Source of the DNA: Acanthornis magna
Lineage: Eukaryota > Chordata > Aves > Passeriformes > Acanthizidae
Reading direction: 5' to 3'
NCBI GenBank assembly: GCA_036785705.1
Contig: JAWUZG010001103.1
Coordinates: 115,418-179,417 of the forward strand
Length of the DNA: 64,000 bases
This document shows, piece by piece, positions 1 to 12,500 of the stretch. The notes below the pieces were generated by a model. It saw nothing but the letters and a program-made list of their open reading frames with translations. It ran no database searches and was not told where the DNA came from. The number at the start of each line of letters is the position of its first letter. Positions within the stretch are counted from its first letter, which is position 1. The translations under genes were made by a program, and so were the position numbers.

Positions 1-572
1 CGATTTTTGGGGTGTTTTCCCCCCGATTTTTGGGTTTTTTCTCCCGATTTTAGGATTTCCCCCCCGATTTGGCATATTTCCCCCTGATTTTGGGTTTTTT
101 CCCCCCGATTTTGGGGTTTTTTTCCCAGGCTTTTTTGGGTTTTCCCCCCCGATTTGGGTTTTCCCCCCCGATTTTGGGGTTTTCCCCCCCGATTTTGGGG
201 TTTTTCCCCCCGATTTTGGGGTTTTTCCCCCCCGATTTGGGTTTTTCCCCCCCGATTTGGTTTTTCCCCCCCGATTTGGGTTTTTCCCCCCAATTTTAGG
301 ATTTCCCCCCCGATTTTGGGTTTTTTCCCCCGATTTTGAGGTTTTTCCCCCCCGATTTGGGTTTTTCCCCCCCGATTTGGGTTTTTCCCCCCGATTTTGA
401 GGTTTTTCCCCCCCGATTTGGTTTTTCCCCCCCGATTTGGGTTTTTTCCCCCCGATTTTGGGGTTTTTCCCCCCCCGATTTTGAGGTTTTCCCCCCCCGA
501 TTTGGATTTTCCCCCCCGATTTTGAGTTTTTCCCCCCCAATTTGGGGTTTTTTTCCGGGGTCCCTCTCACCC
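1..572. repeat. ESYT1 intron minisatellite, 18-20 bp C/T-run unit
   Basis: Tandem CCCCCCGATTTTGGGGTTTT-type units, about 28 copies, lead up to the acceptor of e1. C runs alternate with G runs, so hairpins or G-quadruplex/i-motif structures are possible. No gene is seen here. Confidence 0.9.
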
Positions 573-3500
573 CTCCCCGCAGTGGTTCCCGCTGCAGGAC
601 GGAGCTCAGGGTCGCCTCCACCTTCGCCTCGAGTGGCTCTCCCTCCTCTCGGACGCCTCCAAACTGGACCAGGTCAGCGCCGTGACCTCGGGGGGAGCTC
701 AATTTGGGGGGTCCGGGCTCCAAAATGACCTCGCGACCCCCCCCAGATTTTGGAAAAAAAACCGAAACGTCGTCGCCAAACCTGACCCTCCCTCCTCCGC
801 CATCCTCGTGGTCTACCTGGACAGGGCCGAGGGGCTCCCCGTGAGTGAATTTTGGGGGTCCTGGGGGGGTCCTGGGGGGTCTCAGAATTGGGGGAACCCC
901 CCCGACCCCCCCCAAATTTTTTCCGCAGATAAAAAAACCAGGGAAGGAGCCCAACCCTGTGGTTCAGATCTCGGTGCAGGACGTCACGAGGGAGAGCAAG
1001 GTGGGGAGGGGTCCCTGGGGGGGTTTTGGGGGGTCCCGAGGAGGTTTTGGTGGTCCTGAAGGATTTTGGGGGGTCTGATCTGAGCCTGAACCCCTCCCAA
1101 AGGTGGTCTACAACACCTCGGCCCCCGTTTGGGAAGATGCTTTTCGATTCTTCCTGCACGACCCCCGGAGCCAGGACGTGGATTTCCAGGTGAGACCCCC
1201 GAGCCTCCCCCTGGATCCCCCCGAATTCTCCGGGCCCACACCCCCCCGATCCCCCCGAATTCTGGGGGCCCAGACCCCCCCGGATCCCCCCGAATTCTGC
1301 GGGCCCAGACCCCCCCGGATCCCCCCGAATTCTGCGGGCCCAGACCCCCCCGGATCCCCCCGAATTCTCCGGGCCCACACCCCCCGGATCCCCCCAAAAA
1401 TCGCCGCTCCTGTGTGCTCCTCGAGTCCTCCAATCCTCTGTTTTCTCCCCACTTTTTCCCCATTTTTTCTCCTCTTCGCTTTCTATTTTTCTCTCTCCCT
1501 CCTCTCTGTTTCTTCCCCCCACTTTTCCCTCCCTTTCCCCCTACTTTTCTCCTTTTTTCCTTTATTTTTTCCCTTTTTTCCTCTCCTTTTTTCCTCTTTT
1601 TCTCCTTTCTCTCTGTTTTCCTCTCCTTTTCTCATCTTCCCCCCTCCTTTTCTCCTTTTTCCTCACCTTTTCTCCTTTTTCCCCCTCTTTTTCTCCTTTT
1701 TCTCTTTCCTTTTCTCCTTTTTTCCTTTCCTTTTTCCTCTCCTTTTTTCTCTCCTTTTCTCCTTTTTTCCTTTCTTCTTCTCCTTTTTTTCACTCCTTTT
1801 CTCCTTTTCCCCCTCTCCTTTCTCTTTTCCTCTCCTTTCCTTTTTCCTCTCCTTTTCTTTTCCTCTCCTTTTCTCCTTTCCCCCTCCTTTTCTCCTTTTT
1901 CCCTCTCATTTTTTCCTCTTCTCCTTTTCCCTCTCTCCTTTTCCTTTTTCCCTTTCCCTTTTTCCCTCACTCCCCTCCCCCATTCCTCCCTTCCACGCCC
2001 ATTTTTCCTCCTTTTCCCCTCATTCTTCCCCTTTTTCCCCCTTTTCCCCCTTTTTTCCCCCCATTCCTTCCACTTTTCTCCACTTTTCTCCACTTTTTCC
2101 CACTTTTCCCACTTTTTCCCACTTTTTCCACTTTTTTCCTCTTTTTTCCCCTTTTTTCCCTTTTATCCCTTTTTTCCCCTTTTCCCCCTCCTTTCCCCTT
2201 TTTTCTCCCTTTTCCCCCTTTTTTTCCACTTTTTTCCACCCTATTCTTCCCACTTTTCTCCACTTTTCTCCACTTTTTTCTATTTTTTCCCCCTTTTCTC
2301 CCCTTTTCTCCCCTTTTCTCCCCTTTTCTCCCCTTTTCTCCCCTTTTCTCCCCTTTTCTCCCCTTTTCTCCCCCTTTTCTCCCCTTTTCTCCCCTTTTCT
2401 CCCCTTTTCTCCCCTTTTTTCCACTTTTTCCCCTTTTTTCCCCTCTGCTTCTTTTCGCCCCTCAATTCTTCCTCCCCTTTTCCCCCCTTTTTTCCCCCTT
2501 TTTCCCCTTTTTTCCCCTTTTCTCCACTTTTCTCCCCCTTTTTCCCCCTCATTCTTCCCCCTATTTTCCACTTTTTTCCATTTTTCCCCTTTTTTCCACT
2601 TTCCCCCTCTTTTCCCCCTTTTCCCCCTTTTTTCCCCCTCATTCTTCCCTCTTTTCCACTTTTTTCCATTTTTTCCCATTTTTCCCATTTTTTTCCAATT
2701 TTTTCTGTTTTTTCCATTTTTTTCCATTTTTTCCATTTTTTCCCCTTTTCTCCCCTTTTTTCCCCCTTCCCCCCATCCCCCTCCCCTTTTTCCCCTTTTT
2801 CCCCTTTTTCCCCCATTTCCCCCCCAACTTCCCCCCATTTCCCCCCAATTCTCCCCAATTTTTCCCCAATTTCTCCCCAATTTTCCCCCAATTTCCTCCC
2901 CAATTCCCCCCCAATTTTTTCCCCAATTTTCCCCCAATTTCCCCCCAATTTCCCCCCAATTTTTCCCCAATTTTTCCCCCAATTTCCCCCAATTTCCCCC
3001 CAATTTCCCCCCAATTTCCCCCCAATTTTTCCCCAATTTTCCCCAATTCCCCCCCAATTTCCCCCCAATTTCCCCCAATTTTTCCCCAATTTCCCCCAAT
3101 CCCCGCCCCCCGTGCCCCCTCCCGCAGGTCAAGGACGACCCCCGGCAGACTCCCCTGGGCTCTGTGTCGCTGTCACTGTCGCGACTTCTCGACTCTCCCG
3201 AGCTGTCGCTGTGCGAGCCTTTCCCCCTGCAGCGCTCGGCGCCGGGGGCGCGCCTGCACCTCAAACTCGTCCTGAGGGTGAGCTTTGGGGGTCCCGAGCG
3301 ATTTTTTGGGGGTCCCGGGGGGTTTTTGGGGGTCCCGAGGGGGTTTTGGAGGAATTTTGGGGAGATTTTGGGGGGTCCTGGCCGTGCCAAACCCCCCGAG
3401 CTCTCCCTGTCCGAGCTCTTCTCGGGGTGCACCTGCGCCTCAAACTCGTCCTGAGAGTGAGCTTGGGGGGTCCCGGGGGATTTTTGGGGGTCCCGGGTGG

Positions 3501-6500
3501 GTTTTTTGGGGGTCCCCGGGGGGTTTTGGGGAGATTTTGGGGGGGTCCTGGCCGTGCCCACCCCCCCGAGCTCTCCCTGTCCGAGCTCTTCTCGGGGCGC
3601 GCCTGCACATTAAGATCGTCCTGAGGGTGAGGAGGGGTCCCGGGGGCATTTTTGGGGGTCCCGAAGGCATTTTTTGGGGTCCCGGGGGGATTTTGGGGGT
3701 CCCGGGTAGGTTTTGGGGAGATTTTGGGGGATTTTAGGGGAATTTTGGGGTGTCCTGCCCGTGCCCGCCCCCCCGAGCTGACCCTGTCCGAGCTCGTCCT
3801 GAGGTTGAGGAGGGGTCTCGGGGGGGTTTTGGGGGTCCCGGGGGTATTTTTCGGGGTCCCGGGTGAGGTTTTGGGGGTCCCGAGGGGATTTTGGGGGTCC
3901 CAAGGGATTTTTTGGGGTCCTCGGGGGTTTTTGGGGAGGTTTTGTGGGGATTTTGGGGGTCCTGGCCGTGCCAAACCCCCCGAGCTGACCCTGTCTGAGC
4001 TCTTCTCGGGGCGCGCCTGCACTTTAGGCTCATCCTGAGGTTGAGGAGGGGTCCCGGGGGGATTTTTGGGGGTCCCGGGGGGATTTTGGGGGTCCCGGCG
4101 GCATTTTTGGGGGTCCCGGGGGTGTTTTTCGGGGTCCCGGGTGGGTTTTTTGGGGGTCCCGAGGGGGTTTTGGAGGAATTTTGGGGAGGTTTTGGGGGGT
4201 CCTGGCCGTGCCAAACCCTCCGAGCTCATCCTGTCTGAGCTCGTCTTGAGGTTGAGGAGGGGTCTCGGGGGGGTTTTGGGGGTCTCGGGTGAGGTTTTGG
4301 GGGTCCTGGAGGAGTTTTTTGGGGGTCCCGGGGGGGTTTTGGGGGAATTTTGGGGAGATTTTGGGGGTCCTGGCCGTGCCCGCCCCCCCGAGCTCTCCCT
4401 GTCCGAGCTCTTTTCAGGGTGCCCCTGAACCTCAAGCTCTTCCTGAGGTTGAGGAGGGGTCCCGGGGGCATTTTTGGGGGTCCCTGGGGAGTTTTGGGGG
4501 TCCCGGGGGCATTTTTGGGGGTCCCGGGGGAGTTTTGGGTGTCCTGGAGGGGTTTTTGGGGTCCCGGGGGGGCGGGTTTTAGGAGTCCCGGGGGCATTTT
4601 TGGGGGTCCCGCGGGGATGTTTGGGGGTCCCGAGGAGAATTTTGGGGGTCCCGGGAGGTTTTGGGGCAATTTTGGGGGTCCCGGGGGGGGGTTTGGGGGA
4701 ATTTTGGGGGTCCCGGGGGGTTTTTGGGGCAATTTTGGGGTGATTTTGGGGGTCCTGCCCCTGCCCACGCCCCCCGTGCTGACCCCCAGCCCCACAGGTG
4801 CTGTTCCACGAGCCCCCCGAGGCCGTGGCGACCCCCGGCGCCCCCCCGGGCCAGGCGGAGCCCCCGAGCGGCGACCCCGCGGGACCCCCGCCCCGCCCGA
4901 GCCGCGCCGGGCCCGACCCCCGCTCCGGTACCGAGGTGGGGAGGGGCTCGGGGGGCTCGGGGGGGCTGGGTGGGGGTCCCGGGGGGGGTCCCGGTGGTCT
5001 CCGGGGGTGTTGGTCACCCCCTGGCAGCTCCCGGTGGTCCCGGGGGTAGGGTGGGGGTCCCGGCGGTCTCGGGGTGGTCCCGGGGGGTGTTCCCGGTGTT
5101 CCCAGGGGGTCGCGGGGTGGTCTAGGGGTGTCCCGGGTGGTCCCGGTGGCTCCGGTGGGTCCCGGGGTGGTCCCAGGGTGGTCCCAGTGCCCCCCATCAC
5201 TGTCGGTGGTCCCGGGGGGTCCTGGTGGTCCCGGGGTGGTCCCGGTGGGTCCCGGGGCTATCGCGGTGGTCCCGGTGCCCCCGGTCACGGTCGGTGGGTC
5301 CCGGTGGTCCCGGGGGTGGTCCCGGGGGGTTCTCGGTGGTCCCGAGGGGGTTTCCGGTGGTCCCGGGGGTGGTCCCGGTGGTCCCGGGGGTGTCCCGATG
5401 ATCCCGGGGGTGTTCCCGGTGTTCTCAGGGGGTCCTGGGGGTGTCCCGGTGGTCCCGGGGGAATTCCCGGTGGGTCCCAGGGATATCCCGGTAGTCCCGG
5501 GGGTGGTCCCGGGGGGATTCCCGGTGGGGTTCCCGGTGGTCCCGGTGGGGTTCCCGGTGGTCCCGGGGGGATTCCCGGTGGGGTTCCCGGTGGTCCCGGG
5601 GGGGTTCCCGGTGGTCCCGGGGGGTTCCCGGTGGGGTTCCCAGTGGTCCCGGTCACTGTCGGTGGTCCCGGGGGGTTCCCGGTGGGGTTCCCAGTGGTCC
5701 CGGTCACTGTCGGTGGTCCCGGGGGGGTTCCCGGTGGTCCCGGTGGTCCCTGTGCCCCCGGTCACGGTGGGTGGTCCCGGTGGGGTTCCCGGTGGTCCCG
5801 GCGCCCCCGGTCACTGTCGGTGGTCCCGGGGCTATCCCGGTGGTCCCGGGGGTGTCCCGGTGGTCCCGGTGCCCCCGGTCACGGTCGGTGGGTGCCGGTG
5901 GTCCCGGTGGGTGTCCCGGTGGTCCCGGGGGGGTTCCCGGTGGTCCCAGGCAGTCCTGGTAGCCCCCGTCACTGTCAGTGGTCCCGGGGGGGTTCCCGGT
6001 GGTCCCGGTGGTCCCGGTGCCCCCGGTCACTGTCGGTGGTCCCGGGGCTATCCCGGTGGTCCCGGTGCCCCCGGTCACTGTCGGTGGTCCCGGGGGGGTT
6101 TCCGGTGGTCCCGGCGGTCCCGGTGCCCCCGGTCACTGTCGGTGGTCCCGGGGGGGTTCCCGGTGGGGATCCCGGCGGTCCCGGTGCCCCCGGTCACGGT
6201 GGGTGGTCCCGGGGGGGTTCCCGGCGGTCCCGGTGGTCCCGGTGCCCCCGGTCACGGTGGGCGGTCCCGGCGCAGCGCGTGCTGCGGATCGAGCTGCTGG
6301 AGGCGCAGGATTTGGTGGCCAAGGACCACCGGCTCGGGGGCATGGTCCGGGGCCGCTCCGACCCCTACGCCAAAATCCGCGCGGGAGGGAAGAGCTTCCG
6401 CAGCAGCGTGGTGAGAGAGGAGCTCAACCCGCGCTGGAACGAGAGCTACGAGGTGGGAAACGGGAACGGCACCGGGAACGGGAACGGGAACGGGAATGGG

Positions 6501-9500
6501 AACGGGAACGGGAACGGGAACGGCACCGGGAACGGGAACGGGAACGGGAACGGGGAAACTGAGGCACGGGAACGGGAACGGGAAACTGAGGCACGGGAAC
6601 GGCACCGGGAACGGGAACGGGAACGGGAAACTGAGGCACGGGAACGGGAACGGGAACGGGAACGGCAACGGCAACGGGAACGGGAACAGGAACGGGAACG
6701 GGAACGGGAAACTGAGGCACGGGAACGGGAACGGGAACGGGAACGGGAAACGGCACCGGGAACGGGAACGGCAACGGAACGGGAACGGGAACGGACGGGA
6801 AACTGAGGCACGGGAACGGGAATGGGAACGGGAACAGGAACGGGAACGGGAACGGCAACGGGAACGGGAAACTGAGGCACGGGAACGGGAACGGGAACGG
6901 GAACGGGAACGGCACCGGGAACGGGAACGGGGAAACTGAGGCACGGGAACGGGAACGGCAACGGCAACGGGAACGGCACCGGGAACGGCACCGGGAACGG
7001 CAACGGGAACGGGAACGGGAACGGGAACGGGAAACTGAGGCACGGGAACGGGAACGGGAACGGCAACGGCAACGGGAACGGGAAACTGAGGCACGGGAAC
7101 GGGAACGGGAACGGGAACGGGGAAACTGAGGCACGGGGGGACGGAAAGGGAAACTGAGGCACGGGAACGGAAAGGGAAACTGAGGCACGGGAACGGGGAA
7201 ACTGAGGCACGGGAACGGGAACGGGGGGGAAACTGAGGCACGGGAACGGGAACGGGAACGGGGAAACTGAGGCACGGGAACGGCACCGGGGAAACTGAGG
7301 CACGGGAACGGGAACGGGGAAACTGAGGCACGGGGAAACTGAGGGGAAGACTGAGGCACGGGAGAGCTACGAGGTGCGGGAGACTGAGGCACGGCTGAAA
7401 GGGAAACTGAGGCACGGGGGAAAGTGTAGGGAAACTGAGGCACGGGGAGTCCTGGAAGGGAAACTGAGGCATGGCACTGGAGGGGGTGAGGGGAAACTGA
7501 GGCACGGAGGGGAAACTGAGGCACGGGGGAGGGAAAGGGAAACTGAGGCACGGCACCGGCACCGGGGGGGACTGAGGCACGGTTGAAAGGGAAACTGAGG
7601 CACAAGAGGGAAACTGAGGCACGGCCGGGGGGGAAACTGAGACACGGGGGAAAGTGTAGGGAAACTGAGGCACGGGAGGGAAACTGAGGCACGGCACCGG
7701 CAACGGGGAAACTGAGGCACGGGGGGTCCTGGAAGGGAAACTGAGGCAGGGGAGAGCTACGGGGTGCAGGAAACTGAGGCACGGCACCGGCACCGGGGGG
7801 GAAACTGAGGCACAGAGTAACGGAAAGGGAAACTGAGGCACGGCACGGGGGATCCTGGAAGGGAAACTGAGGCACGGGGGAAAGTGGAGGGAAACTGAGG
7901 CACGGCACCGGCACGGGGGGGAAACTGAGGCACGGAAAGGGAAACTGAGGCACGGGAACGGGAACGGGGGGAAACTGAGGCACGGGAGGGAAACTGAGAC
8001 ACGGAGAACGGAAAGGGAAACTGAGGCACGGCACGGGGGATCCTGGAAGGGAAACTGAGGCACGGGGCAAAGTGTAGGGAAACTGAGGCACGGGAGGGAA
8101 ACTGAGGCACGGCACCGGGCACGGGGAAACTGAGGCACGGGGGGTCCTGGAAGGGAAACTGAGGCACGGGGGGTCCTGGAAGGGAAACTGAGGCACGGCA
8201 CCAGGGAAACTGAGGGGAAACTGAGGCACGGGAGGGAAACTGAGGCACAAGGGAACTGAGACACGGAGAACGGAAAGGGAAACTGAGGCACGGGAACGGG
8301 AACGGGGGGAAACTGAGGCACGGGAGAGCTACAAGGTGCAGGGAAACTGAGGCACAGCACGGAGGAGAAACTGAGGCACGGGGGGTCCTGGAAGGGAAAC
8401 TGAGGCACGGGAGAACTCAAAGGGAAACTGAGGCACGGGAGGGAAACTGAGGCACGGGGGGTCCTGGAAGGGGAACTGAGGAACGGCACTGGAGGGGGTG
8501 AGGGGGGAAACTGAGGCAGGGGGGGAAACTGAGGCACGGGGGGTCCTGGAAGGGAAACTGAGGCACGGGGGGTCCTGGAAGGGAAACTGAGGCACGGGAG
8601 AACTCAAAGGGAAACTGAGGCACGGGAGGGAAACTGAGGCACGGGGGGTCCTGGAAGGGAAACTGAGGCACGGGGGGTCCTGGAAGGGAAACTGAGGCAC
8701 GGGAGAACTCAAAGGGAAACTGAGGCACACGAGGTCCTGGAAGGGAAACTGAGGCACAGAAGGTCCCAGGAGAGACTAATGAAGATTCAGGAATATTGTA
8801 ATTAATATATTGATTTATAGCAATATGTTATTTATTATCTGCTTTTATCTATAAAGGCATTTGTAAGTGTAAATGTTTATAAATACAGAAATGTTTAATT
8901 TATCGAATTAGAATGTATTTTATTGTGATATCATCTAGGTAATGTAATTAATTATAGGAACTCATATTAATGTCTATTGATGCAGTGCAATAAAACCGCG
9001 GAATAATAATATTAAAATTTGAAATATTGTAACTATAAAGGCACTAAATATTGCTATTAAAATATTGAATATTGCAACTATAAAATGACAAAATATTGCT
9101 ATTGAAATATTAACTACTGCTATTAAAATTTGAAATATTAAATCTATAAAAGCACTAAATATTGCTATTAAAATATTGAATATTGCAACTATAAAACTAC
9201 AAAATATTACTATTAAAATATTAACTACTGCTATTAAAATATGAAATATTAAATCTATAAAGCCACTAAATATTGCTATTAAAATATTGAATATTGCAAC
9301 TATAAAATGACAAAATATTACTATTAAAATATTAACTACTACTATTAAAATATGAAATATTAAACCTATAAAACCATAAAACCATAATTAAATTAAACCA
9401 TAAATTAAACCATAAATTAAATATTGCTATTAAAATACTGAATATTGCAACTATAAAATGACAAAATATTGCTATTGAAATATTAAATATTGCTATGAAA

Positions 9501-12500
9501 ATATTGAATATTGCAACTATAAAATGACAAAATATTACTATTAAAATATTAACTACTGCTATTAAAAGATAAATATTAAATCTATAAAGCCACTAAATAT
9601 TGCTATTAAAATATTGAATATTGCAACGATAAAATGAGAAAATATTGCTGTTGAAATATTAAATATTACTGTGAAATATGAAATATTAAAACTATAAAAC
9701 TGCAAAATATTACTTTTAAAATATGAAATGTTGCAACTATAAAACGATGAAATATTACTATTAAAATATGAAATATTACAACTGTAAACTCACTAAATAT
9801 TGCTATTAAAATATTTAATATCACTATTAAAATATGAAATATTAAAACTAAAAAACTACGAAATATTGCTATGAAAATATTAAATATTTCAACTGTAAAA
9901 CTTCTAAATATTACAATAAAAATATTAAATAATACAACTATAAAACAATGAAATATTAAGATATTAAATTTTACAACTATAAAACGATTATATTACTATT
10001 AAAATATTAAATATTACTATTAAAGTATTATATATTACAACTATAAAATACGAAATATTACTATTGAAATATTAAATATTGCAATTATAAAACCGCAAAG
10101 TATTCCCATTAAAATACAAAATATTCCTATTAAAATACAAAATATTAAAACCACGAAACGACAAAATATTACGAATAAAATATGAAATATCGCAACTATA
10201 AAACCACTAAATATCACTATTAAAATATTAAATATTTAAACTGTAAAATTGCTAACTATTGCTATAAAATATTAAATATTTCAACTATAAAATCGCTAAA
10301 TATTGCCATTAAAATATTAAATATTTCAACTGTAAAATCGCTATATATTGCTATTAAAATATTAAATATTTCAACTATAAAATTGCTAAATATTGCTATT
10401 AAAATATTAAATATTTCAACTACAAAATCGCTAAATATTGCTAAAAAATATTAAATATTTCAACTACAAAATCGCTAAATATTGCTATAAAATACTAAAT
10501 ATTTCAACTGTAAAATCGCTAAATATTGCTATTAAAATATTAAATATTTCAACTATAAAATCGCTAAATATTGCTATTAAAATATTAAATATTGCCACTA
10601 TAAACCCACGAAATATTGCTATAAAATACTAAATATTTCAACTGTAAAATCGCTAAATATTGCTATTAAAATATTAAATATTTCAACTATAAAATCGCTA
10701 AATATTGCTATAAAAATATTAAATATTTCAACTGTAAAATCGCTAAATGTTGCTATTAAAATATTAAATATTTCAACTACAAAATCGCTAAATGTTGCTA
10801 TTAAAATATTAAATATTTAAACGATAAACCCACGAAATATTGCTATTAAAATATTAAATATTTAAACTGTAAAATCGCTAAATATTGCTATAAAAATATT
10901 AAATATTTCAACTATAAAATCGCTAAATATTGCTATAAAAATATTAAATATTGCTACTATAAACCCACGAAATATTGCTATAAAATACTAAATATTTCAA
11001 CTGTAAAATCGCTAAATATTGCTATAAAATACTAAATATTTCAACTGTAAAATCGCTAAATATCGCTATTAAAATATTAAATATTTCAACTGTAAAATCG
11101 CTAAATATCGCTATTAAAATATTAAATATTTTAACTGTAAAATCGCTAAATATTGCTATTAAAATATTAAATATTTCAACTGTAAAATCGCTAAATATTG
11201 CTATAAAATACTAAATATTTAAACTATAAAATCGCTAAATATTGCCATTAAAATATTAAATATTTCAACTATAAAATCGCTAAATATTACTATTAAAATA
11301 TTAAATATTTCAACTGTAAAATCGCTAAATATCGCTATTAAAATATTAAATATTTCAACTACAAAATCGCTAAATATTACTATTAAAATATTAAATATTT
11401 AAACGATAAACCCACAAAATATTGCTATTAAAATATTAAATATTTAAACTGTAAAATCGCTAAACGTTACCATTAAAACACAAAATCTTAGGATAAAAAC
11501 ATGAAATACTAAAACGACAAAATGCCAAAATATTACGATTAAAATATAAAATATAAAACGATTAAATATTATGAAATGAAAATGAAAATTTAGGATGAAA
11601 ATCCTAAATTTGACAAATTTTCACTCATTTCCCCCAGGCGATCGTGGATAACATCCCAGGCCAGGACGTGGAGTTCGATCTTTTCGACAAAGACATCGAC
11701 AAGGATGACTTCCTGGGCCGGTGCCGAATTTGGGGGTCCGGGGTGGAATTTTGGGGGGTCCAGAGGGAAATTTGGGGGTCCAGGGTGGAATTTCGGGGGT
11801 CCAGGGTGGAATTTCGGGGGTCCGGGGTTGAATTTGGAGGGTCCTGGGTGGGATTTGGGGGGTCCAGGGTGGAATTTGGGGGTCCAGGGTGGAATTTCGG
11901 GGGTCCGGGGTGGAATTTCGGGGGGTCCGGGGTGGAATTTGGGGGGTCCAGGGTGGAGTTTGGGGGATCTGGGGGGGTTTGGCGGGGTCCGGGGTGGAAT
12001 TTTCGGGGGTCTAAGGTGGAATTTCGGGGGTTCAGGGTGGAATTTGGGGGGGTCTGAGTGGAATTTGGGGGGTCCAGAGTGGAATTTCGGGGGTCCGGGG
12101 GGGTTTGGGGGGTCCGGGGTGGAATTTGGGGGGTCCAGGGTGGAATTTGGGGGGTCCTGAGTGGAATTTGGGGGGGGCTGGGGGGGTTTGGGGAGTCCGG
12201 GGTGGAATTTGGGGGGTCCGGGGTGGAATTTTGGGGGTCCAGGGTGGAATTTGGGGGGTCCAGAGGGAAATTTGGGGGGTCTGGGGGGTTTTGGGGGTTC
12301 CGGGAGGGTTTTTGGGGCGACTTGGGAAGGTTTTGGGGGGCCGGGGTGGAATTTCGGGGGTCCTGAGTGGAATTTCGGGAGTCCAGGGTGGAATTTGGGG
12401 GGTCCGGGATGGAATTTTGGGGGTCCGGGGTGGAATTTTGGGGGTCCGGGGTGGAATTTTGGGGGTCCAGGGTGGAATTTGGGGGGTCCAGGGTGGAATT

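Noticed and set aside
1..572. Telomere-like GGGGTTTT runs
   Set aside because: The unit is about 19 bp with CCCCCCGA between the runs, not a vertebrate TTAGGG repeat, and it sits inside an ESYT1 intron.
1103..3624. 783- and 831-residue open frames rich in Phe/Ser/Pro
   Set aside because: They read through the polypyrimidine intron 4. Only the short exon e4 and e5 parts are real coding sequence.
3261..5765. Minus-strand collagen-like frame (GPP/GTT repeats, 834 residues)
   Set aside because: Antisense reading of GGTCCCGG minisatellites and ESYT1 exons. It lacks true Gly-X-Y regularity, signal peptide and exon borders.
6252..8537. Minus-strand RS-rich frame resembling an SR protein
   Set aside because: Antisense of the (GGGAAC)n array gives SRSRS and PFPFP in different frames. 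No RRM and no exon structure.
8780..11600. AT-rich block considered as a transposable element
   Set aside because: No terminal repeats, coding remnants or target-site duplication were seen; it is a simple tandem array.
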